DNA of 45,516 nt from a virus. The stretch is from the IMG/VR virus record IMGVR_UViG_3300048928_000471, positions 1-45,516 of that record. The stretch is one strand, 5' to 3'. The position numbers were made by a program, and so were the translations under genes. Numbering within the stretch: position 1 is the stretch's first letter; the number at the start of each line of letters is the position of its first letter. The notes below the pieces were generated by a model. That model was not told the origin of the DNA. It saw only the letters and a program-made list of their open reading frames with translations, and searched no databases. Shown in pieces: positions 1-6,823 of the stretch.

Positions 1-18
1 TTTTCGATCTAAGTGATT

Positions 19-74
19 GGAAAATATGGTGGGCGATGAGAGACTCGAACTCCCGACATCTTCGGTGTAAACGA
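19..74. repeat. attL: attL: 56-bp direct repeat containing the displaced tRNA-Val 3' end
   Basis: These 56 bases are identical to 45081-45136. Positions 27-74 equal the 3' half of the tRNA-Val gene on the minus strand (CCA end, acceptor, T arm, variable loop and anticodon arm into the anticodon loop). Identity stops right after the anticodon loop: AAACGAGCA here against AAACGAAGC in the true tRNA. This is a tRNA fragment, not a functional gene. Confidence 0.93.
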
Positions 75-89
75 GCAATTTTTCTCATA

Positions 90-177
90 AGTTATTGATA
101 TTTATTGATATTTTTCTGTGTTGATGCCCGTTCGTTCCGCTTGTGTTCCGTTCATTCGGTGGCGAAAGGTGGCGGTA
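90..177. other. Left-arm repeats beside attL, candidate integrase/excisionase arm sites
   Basis: A tandem TTATTGATATT-like repeat lies at about 91-113. Further in, TTCGGTGGCG (155-164) and GGTGGCGGTA (168-177) occur in the same orientation. The same pair appears at 45010-45019 and 45025-45034, just inside attR. Short direct repeats placed symmetrically near both att cores are typical of arm-type sites bound by tyrosine integrases. The assignment is by position and repetition only. Confidence 0.5.
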
Positions 178-178
178 T

Positions 179-469
179 CTATTGCAAAATACCGCAAGCA
201 TCAAGAACACGAGCGATAGCTTCACGACGAGATTTTTCTCTTTTTTTGTAAGAAGTCAGAGGAAAAAACGCGTGACCAAAAAACTCGATCTCTTCGTCGA
301 TACGGCTTTTATTTGAGAGATAAAATCTCTCCTTTTCGATCTCGTAACGGTATTCAGATCGAGCTGGACAGCGCATTTCAATGAGATGACGAGTGCTTTC
401 ATTAAAAGACTTATCAGCACGAAAAATGACGACAAGATTTTCATTGTACGGAACGGCATTGAGTTTCAT
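179..469 (-). CDS. Hypothetical protein at the left prophage end
   Basis: A 96-residue charged soluble protein with no recognised domain, rich in Arg, Lys and Glu, and with no signal peptide or membrane segment. The ATG at 469 is preferred over the TTG at 490 because GAGG sits about 8 bases upstream. It is the gene nearest attL and lies downstream of the integrase on the same strand. Being next to attP in the circular form it could be a small recombination accessory or a cargo gene; nothing in the sequence decides between these. Confidence 0.5.
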   Translation of the reverse strand: MKLNAVPYNENLVVIFRADKSFNESTRHLIEMRCPARSEYRYEIEKERFYLSNKSRIDEEIEFFGHAFFPLTSYKKREKSRREAIARVLDACGILQ

Positions 470-562
470 TTTCCAAACCTCGCGATTCAATTGAACCGTC
501 AGAATATCACGGAACTCAAAATATGGTTAGTCTTAACTGATATTCATACCATATGTTGATTT

Positions 563-862
563 TCAAGGGGCGTGAATGACTGGAGAGATCGCCACGCCGT
601 CAGGACAATCACCATCTTCAGATGGTTTAAAATTGGTGCCTCCGCAACCGAGACAGCGATACATATCTAAGCTTGCTCGTGTCTGCCTGAGCTGCTCGTC
701 AGCTGGCAAACTGTCAATCCACGCGTTAGATTCAGCAACTTGCTGCTCAGCTTCTGCACGGCTTTTTCCACGACTAACGCGGCCGCATCTAATGCAGGTC
801 ACATCAAGGGGATGAGCCGTGGTGGGCTTTCCTGTGAAAACAGACAGATGCGTTTGTTTCAT
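563..862 (-). CDS. Small zinc-binding protein translated after the integrase
   Basis: About 99 residues with two CxxC pairs: CIRC near residue 24 and CLGC near residue 70, followed by GG. Four cysteines in two pairs suggest a zinc ribbon. The chosen ATG overlaps the integrase stop codon as ATGA, and GGAAG lies about 8 bases upstream, so translational coupling is likely; a start 15 bases further upstream is also possible. The middle is a charged, alanine-rich helix (KSRAEAEQQVAES). It is probably a DNA- or protein-binding accessory of the integration module, but the function is unknown. Confidence 0.6.
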   Translation of the reverse strand: MKQTHLSVFTGKPTTAHPLDVTCIRCGRVSRGKSRAEAEQQVAESNAWIDSLPADEQLRQTRASLDMYRCLGCGGTNFKPSEDGDCPDGVAISPVIHAP

Positions 863-2289
863 AGCAGCGCTTCCCATTTTCCGCTTCTAGCCGCCCGCTT
901 CACTTTTTCACGGAGCATCCCGAGTTCCTCATCAGCCGCCGCCTCGATCAAAGGGATCAGCTCCAAAGGTCCGTCTGCGATGTCAATGAGATCAAGGATA
1001 CCCTTTCTTTTCTCAGCTGTCAGATCTCCACTGGATGCCGCTTCTACAGTCGCAGTCGGGACGTGAACTTTGTGCGGATTTCTCGATTGAATACGGCCAG
1101 CGCGGCCGCTCGTGAAACTCTCGTCGATAGCTACCTGGTGATCAGGGTGATGATGTCCGTAGTGCTTTTTCAGGGTCTTTTCGTCGATAGAAAGATAGCC
1201 AGCGATGTCACTTGTGTTGCCGCCACCTTGCATGAGCCAAGTGGCTGCAGTGTGTCGTGTGGAGTGACGGTTTAGACCTTTGCGCTCCAGATCATCTGGC
1301 AGTACTTCCTTCAACATGCGAAAGAATGCAGATGCCGTGCTGACTGGTTTTCCATTGAACTCAACGAGGTATTTCGCACCATTCCGGTGCCAGCGGCGCA
1401 TATGCGCGAGCAAACGCTGAGGAATGCGGATCGGTTCAGCGCGCTTATTGTCGGGCACTAGTTCGCCATCCCAAGCCCTGTAAAAAATGCCACGTTCTAG
1501 GTCGATCCACGGACGCCCGTCTTCTTTAATGAACGACGCCTGCTCAATGCGATCCGTGCGTGTGCCTGTGTAACAAGCAGTCAGGAAAAATCTGGCGATA
1601 TGCCGCTTCGGGCGTGCTTTCGTGAAGATAGTCTGTCCACGATTTTCAGCTTTTGCACGTTTCCCGGTATATGAGTAAGTGCCTTTTTCTCTGTACGCGG
1701 CCCATACAATTTTTGCGGCTTGCTCGCGGGTGTAGAAGCGATATCTAGCCTTCCGAGGCGGAGGTAATTTGAAATTCACGCGGGTGTCGGCAATTAAGTC
1801 ATCACCCATGGATAGTTCCACGGCTGCTCGCAAATCTTCGAGCATGCGCCGAGCCGTCGACTGAGCGTGCTTCGTCGCAAATTCTTCGCACGAACGCTTG
1901 TTAATGTCGGATACGAACTTTTCGCCCCAAAATCTAATCAGCGCTTCCATGCGCTTGATGAAGTCGCGCTTCTGTTTTGGCTTGGATTCAAAGCGTGGAC
2001 TGATATCAGTGATATAGTGATGGATGACGTCAGCCACAGGCACTTCGTGAGCCTGAAGCTTCTGCGGCGCACCCTTTAGCAGCTCATGCGCGTGCTTCTT
2101 CGTAAGGTAGTCGTTTAGTTGTTTTTCAGCGCCAGCAAGGTCTTCTCGGCCGCATCCCGTGCCAACTTTGACTTCTCCGTCTTTGACGATCCAAACGGCG
2201 TTGTGCGTGAGCTTGCCGCTTTTGTCATACCGCTCACGGCGGAGGAAGAGATGCGCGGATTTACGGGGTCTAGACAACTCTTTAGCCAC
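859..2289 (-). CDS. int: Tyrosine-family site-specific integrase
   Basis: A 476-residue tyrosine recombinase expected to integrate and excise the prophage at the tRNA-Val 3' end. The N-terminal part (about 10-65) looks like an arm-binding domain, about 85-165 like the core-binding SAM-like domain, and the catalytic domain follows. Visible active-site residues are Arg244 (in TGTRTDRI), His342-x-x-Arg345 (in RHSTRHTAATWL) and the nucleophile Tyr377 (in KKHYGHHHP). A C-terminal tail of about 90 residues extends beyond the usual end. The start is a GTG inside the upstream excisionase-like gene, giving an overlap of about 175 bases; no later in-frame start would keep the N-terminal domain. Location next to attL and the tRNA supports the role. 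Confidence 0.93.
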   Translation of the reverse strand: MAKELSRPRKSAHLFLRRERYDKSGKLTHNAVWIVKDGEVKVGTGCGREDLAGAEKQLNDYLTKKHAHELLKGAPQKLQAHEVPVADVIHHYITDISPRFESKPKQKRDFIKRMEALIRFWGEKFVSDINKRSCEEFATKHAQSTARRMLEDLRAAVELSMGDDLIADTRVNFKLPPPRKARYRFYTREQAAKIVWAAYREKGTYSYTGKRAKAENRGQTIFTKARPKRHIARFFLTACYTGTRTDRIEQASFIKEDGRPWIDLERGIFYRAWDGELVPDNKRAEPIRIPQRLLAHMRRWHRNGAKYLVEFNGKPVSTASAFFRMLKEVLPDDLERKGLNRHSTRHTAATWLMQGGGNTSDIAGYLSIDEKTLKKHYGHHHPDHQVAIDESFTSGRAGRIQSRNPHKVHVPTATVEAASSGDLTAEKRKGILDLIDIADGPLELIPLIEAAADEELGMLREKVKRAARSGKWEALL

Positions 2290-2639
2290 TCCTTCACGGC
2301 TCGACGGGTTACGTACAAATTCTTTGTGTTCGGTCGCAGGACGGCCAGTTTGCCGTCCGCTATAGCTTTTCTGAGGGTCTTTATACTCAAGCTTTCGCTC
2401 GGTGTCCGGAGCGCTGGATCGACCGCAAAGTAACCCTGCAGCTCTGGAAGACAGATCGCGTCTTCCAGTTTCAACGGAGCATCGTCATGAATATCCACCG
2501 GCGATTTCCCTTGTAGATAGTCATCGAGTTCAGCTAGCTCAGCGAAAGCTTGCTCGTACATAGGCTTCTGAGCTTCAAGCATGGCCAGACCGTCTTGAAG
2601 TTGATCAAGGATATCTCGTTCGTCCGTCTGCGCTTCCAT
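2115..2639 (-). CDS. Excisionase-like winged-helix DNA-binding protein
   Basis: A 174-residue protein from the ATG at 2639. The segment with SLSIKTLRKAIADGKL, a basic linker and YVTRRAVKEWLKSC matches the HTH_17/excisionase pattern, in which a helix-turn-helix is followed by a wing and a recognition of the form 'tRravkeWL'. Residues before it are acidic and helical. The last 55 or so residues (Ser/Ala/Thr/Lys-rich) are read from DNA that also encodes the integrase N-terminus in another frame, so they may be dispensable. Its place directly upstream of the integrase suggests a recombination directionality factor. It may instead be a regulator of int. Confidence 0.65.
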   Translation of the reverse strand: MEAQTDERDILDQLQDGLAMLEAQKPMYEQAFAELAELDDYLQGKSPVDIHDDAPLKLEDAICLPELQGYFAVDPALRTPSESLSIKTLRKAIADGKLAVLRPNTKNLYVTRRAVKEWLKSCLDPVNPRISSSAVSGMTKAASSRTTPFGSSKTEKSKLARDAAEKTLLALKNN

Positions 2640-2641
2640 TT

Positions 2642-3049
2642 TTAATCCCCGATCACTCCATATTCGCCCATCCATCCATATTTTTTGCACACTTTCGGGT
2701 TGGGTGTGTCGCCGACGATTTCTGCACGACCATCGTCAAATGCCCTAATATAAATGCCCGCGCTACCTAGCTTTCCGTGATAACTCGTTTGGCCATGGAT
2801 AGTGTCGACGTGAACTTTTACGCTGAGTTTCGTCGAGCAAAGCACCTTATTCGCGTCCATTCTGTCTGCAACCACATGCCGACCGACGAAGCCTTTTCCC
2901 GACTTCTTGAACTCGAACCAGCATTGTGTTTTTTCTGATTTTGAGCACGTGCCGCTGCTTGCATACTCTCCGATCAAATCAGCAAAAGCTGACGTCGCAC
3001 TGAAGCATACGACGGCGAAAGCGAGGGTGAGAGTAATCTGTTTCTTCAT
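2642..3049 (-). CDS. Small exported protein inside the integration operon
   Basis: 135 residues with a clear Sec signal peptide (MKKQITLTLAFAVVCFSATSAFA, cleavage near residue 23). The mature part is small, has five cysteines and is probably a periplasmic beta-rich domain. The start overlaps the stop of the zinc ribbon gene as ATGA, with AAGGAA upstream, so the genes are coupled. The motif 'GEYASSGTCSKSEKTQCWFEF' (given in part) resembles small secreted proteins of unknown function in Proteobacteria. An exported protein between replication and integration genes is odd; expression in the lysogen could give superinfection exclusion or another host trait. Function unknown. Confidence 0.75.
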   Translation of the reverse strand: MKKQITLTLAFAVVCFSATSAFADLIGEYASSGTCSKSEKTQCWFEFKKSGKGFVGRHVVADRMDANKVLCSTKLSVKVHVDTIHGQTSYHGKLGSAGIYIRAFDDGRAEIVGDTPNPKVCKKYGWMGEYGVIGD

Positions 3050-3252
3050 TCGGTTTCCTTTTTCTTTTTGAGATGTCCGAAGACGTCGTTCATCAAAATT
3101 TCACGCATGCTACGGGGATCATTGGCAGTGCAATTATTGTGATACCAGCTGTCTGAACGCCCGCAGTTCGGGCATACTTTAGGAGCTTTGCCTTTGCCCT
3201 CGGTGTCGCACTCAGTGCAGAGCCATCGCCATTTTCTCTTAAGCGCATTCAT
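3046..3252 (-). CDS. Zinc-ribbon protein
   Basis: 68 residues beginning MNALKRKWRW. It carries CTEC and, after a short loop, CPNCGRS, a four-cysteine zinc ribbon resembling rubredoxin-like or RNA polymerase ribbon modules, then a basic Lys-rich tail. GAGGAG lies about 8 bases before the ATG. The start lies inside the 3' end of the AAA+ protease gene and the stop overlaps the next gene, so it is translationally coupled on both sides. It could be an adaptor or substrate of the protease, or a nucleic acid binder. Confidence 0.65.
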   Translation of the reverse strand: MNALKRKWRWLCTECDTEGKGKAPKVCPNCGRSDSWYHNNCTANDPRSMREILMNDVFGHLKKKKETE

Positions 3253-5314
3253 AAAAAGACTCCTCATAGATGTCGTCTGGCCGCTCTTGCATCCGAGATA
3301 GCAGTCGAATTTTCGGCTTCGGAGCGAGCAGATTTGAGATGTCTTCACCTGAAATCTCGCCGCGTTCGATGAGTGCGTCGGCGATTTTTCGGACGTCTGA
3401 GTGACGTCTTTTGATGATAAGCTTCACTTCTTTCATGCACGACTGCAGCTCTTCCTCGACTTTTTTCTGGACGTCCGAACGCAGCTTTAAAACTTGAAGA
3501 ACTGACTTTGCATCAGGGTCAGAAAGATACGTGAGAGCGTCCTTCTGACCCGTCGAAATCCATTGTCGAGCAGACCACCACGTAGCCTCCTTCAAGTCGG
3601 CCCATCCGCCGTCGTTGCGCTGACCGAACAACTCATCTTCAGCTGCCAGACCACCGAGAAGTTGCAGGATCATTTCGCGGCTATATGTCGTTGAGCGCGA
3701 ATATTTATTGTCATTTCCACGCTCAACAGACACCGATCCGCCTTCAAACAACTGATCAGCGACTTCAACAACTTCGAGCGTCACTTTTGCAGAAAGCACC
3801 GTTCTGCCGAGTTCGAGAGCGACCACGGCATGCCCAGCTTCATGAATAGCATTCATTTCCAGCGCAGCCGCAGGCATCTTGCTTCTCTTCGGCAGCGCTT
3901 GCATCAAATCATCGACTTCCATTTCCCGCCGCTGTCTGCGAGCAAAGCGACGTCCATCGCGTACAACGGCCTCCAACCACGCGCCCGACATGCCTTCTGT
4001 TCGCGCTGCAACAGGCGACAAATCGGCATCCAGCAGATCACCCTTCAGATGAAAACGCAAAATTCCCTCGCGCGCTTTCGCATCGGGCATCGGAATTTCA
4101 ACGAGTTTATCCATTCTCCCAGGGCGGCAGAGTGCGGCGTCGATTTTTTCGGGATGGTTCGTAGCTCCAACAACAACGATGCCCTCGCGCCCCGACACGC
4201 CGTCCAGGCACTCTAGAAGTCCGTTTACTGCTCGGCGAACGTAATCATCATGGTCAGACGACTTGGAGTTGCGGTCTCCCGCACTGTCAAACTCATCAAT
4301 AAATAGGATGCAGGGAGCCGCTTTTTGAGCTTCTTCGAAAGAGCGTCGCATGGCTTTCAGGTAGTCCCCCAAATGCCCTTTAGCTTGCCATTGAGACATC
4401 GACGTCGCGATAAACTTCACGCCGCATGTGCGAGCAAGAGCGCCAGCAAAGGTTGTTTTACCGGTGCCCGGAGCGCCGCTTACAAGAATGCCCTTATCAA
4501 CTTCAGACCAGCTAATTTTTCCAGCTTTCCAGTCAGCCAGATCAAGCGCGAGGTCGCGCCCCCAGTCGCCAGCAGCTCCGAGTCCGTGAAGATCGTCGAG
4601 CGTTGGACCCGAGTTTTTTCCTTCGCGGGCTGAAGTCTGGACGTCGCGCTCGGATGAAGATAACCACTTCTTCAGCAGCTTCATGCTGTCATCGACTTTT
4701 CGCTTATCGCTGAACCCCGAAATCAACTGAGAGACCGGGATTTCCAGCAAAAACGCGTATCTTTCGCTGAAAGAAAAATCTTCGGCGATGAATTTTTTGA
4801 TAGCGCTTTCCAGCGCATCAGGCGTCAACGAGAGATGCACTTCTGCGTCTACAAACCCCGACAGACTGTTAGAGATTTTAGTGTCTGCGAGCGTGAAAAT
4901 GAAAATACGACGGAACTCGAAAACTTTTTCGAGAGCATCTTTTTCAGTATGCTTTGTGAGGTAAACTTCACCGTCGAGAACGCACGAAGATCCTGGCTTT
5001 CCGCTTTTGAATTTTTGGCGATAGCTGCCTTCGAGGATGTTTTCGAGTGCTGCCATATACAAATTCTTGTCGGCGATGTCTGCGCAACGGACCAGCAGAA
5101 TGCAGGCTTTTTCTGAATCAAAATACGAGCGCGCAGAGCTATGCGATGCCGCGTTTCTTACGCAGTCGGTGAAAATCTCGTACGGCAACCCGATTTTGAA
5201 GCTAGAGATTACCGGGTCGACATGACCGTCATCAGATTTGTCATCGCCGTTCAAAAAATCTTCAATAGTTTCAAACTGATGGTCGTTGTGTTGGTCTTTT
5301 CCTTCCGTGCTCAT
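3239..5314 (-). CDS. Soluble FtsH-like AAA+ ATPase fused to an M41-type zinc protease
   Basis: 691 residues from the ATG at 5314 (AAGGAG about 6 bases upstream). Residues 1-260 form an unrecognised N-terminal domain without membrane segments. The AAA+ module follows: Walker A GAPGTGKT at about 280-287, Walker B ILFIDEFD, and the second region of homology GATNHPEKIDAALCRPGRMDK (two arginine fingers). The C-terminal part has HEAGH at 491-495 (zinc motif HExxH) and GGWADLKEAT, where the Asp near 573 corresponds to the third zinc ligand of FtsH. Host FtsH is anchored by two N-terminal membrane helices; this protein lacks them, so it should act in the cytoplasm. A phage-encoded processive protease could degrade a repressor, a replication protein or host factors. 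Catalytic residues look intact. Substrate unknown. Confidence 0.88.
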   Translation of the reverse strand: MSTEGKDQHNDHQFETIEDFLNGDDKSDDGHVDPVISSFKIGLPYEIFTDCVRNAASHSSARSYFDSEKACILLVRCADIADKNLYMAALENILEGSYRQKFKSGKPGSSCVLDGEVYLTKHTEKDALEKVFEFRRIFIFTLADTKISNSLSGFVDAEVHLSLTPDALESAIKKFIAEDFSFSERYAFLLEIPVSQLISGFSDKRKVDDSMKLLKKWLSSSERDVQTSAREGKNSGPTLDDLHGLGAAGDWGRDLALDLADWKAGKISWSEVDKGILVSGAPGTGKTTFAGALARTCGVKFIATSMSQWQAKGHLGDYLKAMRRSFEEAQKAAPCILFIDEFDSAGDRNSKSSDHDDYVRRAVNGLLECLDGVSGREGIVVVGATNHPEKIDAALCRPGRMDKLVEIPMPDAKAREGILRFHLKGDLLDADLSPVAARTEGMSGAWLEAVVRDGRRFARRQRREMEVDDLMQALPKRSKMPAAALEMNAIHEAGHAVVALELGRTVLSAKVTLEVVEVADQLFEGGSVSVERGNDNKYSRSTTYSREMILQLLGGLAAEDELFGQRNDGGWADLKEATWWSARQWISTGQKDALTYLSDPDAKSVLQVLKLRSDVQKKVEEELQSCMKEVKLIIKRRHSDVRKIADALIERGEISGEDISNLLAPKPKIRLLSRMQERPDDIYEESFYECA

Positions 5315-5404
5315 GGTTTCTCCTTGTAAATATGAGCGCTCAAACCCGAATTTTCGGGGAGCAGGCATGCGTAGTAATGTGAGAATTGGTGGCGACGGCC
5401 GAGA

Positions 5405-5959
5405 TCAGGCCGCTGCAAAGGTCCGAAGACCAGGCAGGCAGGCTTTCAAATGCTGAAAAGTGCGCGGTGTAAAAGCGACATCATCCAGATCAACGCCGAC
5501 GTCGCGCGAGTTACCGACATGCGGTAGCGTACCGTGCGAGTGCCCGTAAAAATGGTACGAACCCTTATTGCTCGCAGGCCACGTGCGGTGTGCGTAGTGC
5601 GACAGATAAAGCCGCTCACAACAGTCAGTTGTTAGCAGTGCAGGTGTCGGAGCTTGATCCCATGCGAGATCATCCAGATAATCGAGAACACGACCATCAC
5701 GGTCGATGTCATGATTGCCGAGAACAAGGATTTTGCGGCCATTCAGACGTCGGAAAATGGCTTTGGCATGCGCTGCGCCGCCGAAGGAAAAATCACCCAA
5801 ATGGTAGATAATGTCAGTTGGCCGAACGACAGAGTTCCAAGCATCAACAAGGAAGTCGTCCATTTCGCGAACTGATGAAAAAGGGCGGTTGCAGAGGCCG
5901 ATGATTGCCTCATGCCCGAAGTGCGTGTCAGCAATATAATGCTTTTGAACGTAAGTCAT
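5405..5959 (-). CDS. Small calcineurin-like metallophosphoesterase
   Basis: 184 residues with every signature of the metallophosphoesterase fold in order: DTH (11-13), GDF (55-57), GNHD (81-84), a central SHYAHRTW and a late GHSH. This matches short phage phosphoesterases that act on phosphodiesters or phosphorylated nucleotides or polynucleotide ends. The ATG at 5959 has AAGGAACC upstream. It lies between the initiator-associated gene and the AAA+ protease on the same strand, suggesting a role in DNA metabolism after induction. Substrate cannot be predicted. Confidence 0.88.
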   Translation of the reverse strand: MTYVQKHYIADTHFGHEAIIGLCNRPFSSVREMDDFLVDAWNSVVRPTDIIYHLGDFSFGGAAHAKAIFRRLNGRKILVLGNHDIDRDGRVLDYLDDLAWDQAPTPALLTTDCCERLYLSHYAHRTWPASNKGSYHFYGHSHGTLPHVGNSRDVGVDLDDVAFTPRTFQHLKACLPGLRTFAAA

Positions 5960-6121
5960 TTTAGGTTCCTTTCGAATACGTTTATGCAATGATTACAGGC
6001 GCTTAGCCTGTTACCGATCATGCAGTCGTACGTATCGAGAGAAGGAACCTCATTTTTTACGCCTCGGGACTGACACCCATGCCGGAGATGTTCCGGCACC
6101 AATGTCGTGGCGGGTCATTTA
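5960..6121 (-). other. Structured spacer between two early genes
   Basis: No ORF is credible here. The 162 bases contain two inverted repeats: TGCCGGA...TCCGGCA around 6080-6098 and CAGGC...GCCTG around 5996-6010. Neither has a strong T-run on the minus strand, so they are weak terminators at best. A 5' untranslated leader or attenuator for the metallophosphoesterase gene is possible. Confidence 0.35.
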
Positions 6122-6823
6122 CTAGGATCTATTTCCTAAGTCAAGCAGCTTTTCGACCGTCCCGATTGGATGGACGCCAGAACGAAGGCCTAGGGCCATC
6201 TCTATTAACGCTTCTTCACGCATCTCTACAGATATGCGATCCCATAGTTCCAGCGGCAACGATGGTGGGCATTCGACTTCTATTAGCAAGGCTTCTTCAC
6301 TCACCACGTTGAGGCGGACGTCGCGTCTGTCATCAAAATTCTTGTCAACGATGTCGCTCTCAAAAATCTGCTTGTGAACGCCTTTATACGCAAGAACGGT
6401 TTCACACTGGCGGATCAAATTGACAGGATTTCCGCGAAGCAGGCAGACACCAATTGAACGCCACCAAGGCGGAAAATGCGGGTTTTCTGCTACGATTGTG
6501 AAGGCTTTCGAGATCAACCCGTTAAGCGCATCGTCGGCTCTTTTGATATGTGGCCAAGTGTCTAAACCATCAACAAAACGACGCTTTACCCACCCGCGAT
6601 CAGACGTCGGCTGCACGAAGCTGAGATCGCGGTAGAAAACGTTCGCGGCGTCTTTGAAGCCTTCAGTCGTCATGAACATCAAGTTTGCTGGCACGTTGGT
6701 CAGGTCGACCTGTGGCACGGTCGGCGCAACAGGTTTTGCGACCGGAGCCTTTTTCAAAGTTGGTGTCTTTGGCTGTTTAACAACGGGTTTTCTGTAAAAA
6801 GGGGAAAATGGCAGTTCACTCAT
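6122..6823 (-). CDS. Hypothetical protein coupled to the Rep initiator
   Basis: 233 residues. A Pro/Lys-rich low-complexity N-terminus (about 1-40, with repeated KP and AP) precedes a globular domain with conserved-looking segments such as DRGWVKRRFVDGLDTWPHIKRADD. The start overlaps the rep stop as ATGA, so it is almost certainly co-translated with rep. A basic disordered tail followed by a folded domain suits a replication accessory such as a helicase loader. I do not recognise a family, so the role is inferred from position. Confidence 0.6.
   Translation of the reverse strand: MSELPFSPFYRKPVVKQPKTPTLKKAPVAKPVAPTVPQVDLTNVPANLMFMTTEGFKDAANVFYRDLSFVQPTSDRGWVKRRFVDGLDTWPHIKRADDALNGLISKAFTIVAENPHFPPWWRSIGVCLLRGNPVNLIRQCETVLAYKGVHKQIFESDIVDKNFDDRRDVRLNVVSEEALLIEVECPPSLPLELWDRISVEMREEALIEMALGLRSGVHPIGTVEKLLDLGNRS

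Noticed and set aside
27-74. A second tRNA gene at the left end
   Set aside because: Only the 3' half of tRNA-Val is present; the sequence diverges after the anticodon loop, so it is an att remnant.
740-1066. Plus-strand ORF inside the integrase gene
   Set aside because: Antisense shadow of the integrase and of the small zinc protein; no ribosome binding site or domain.
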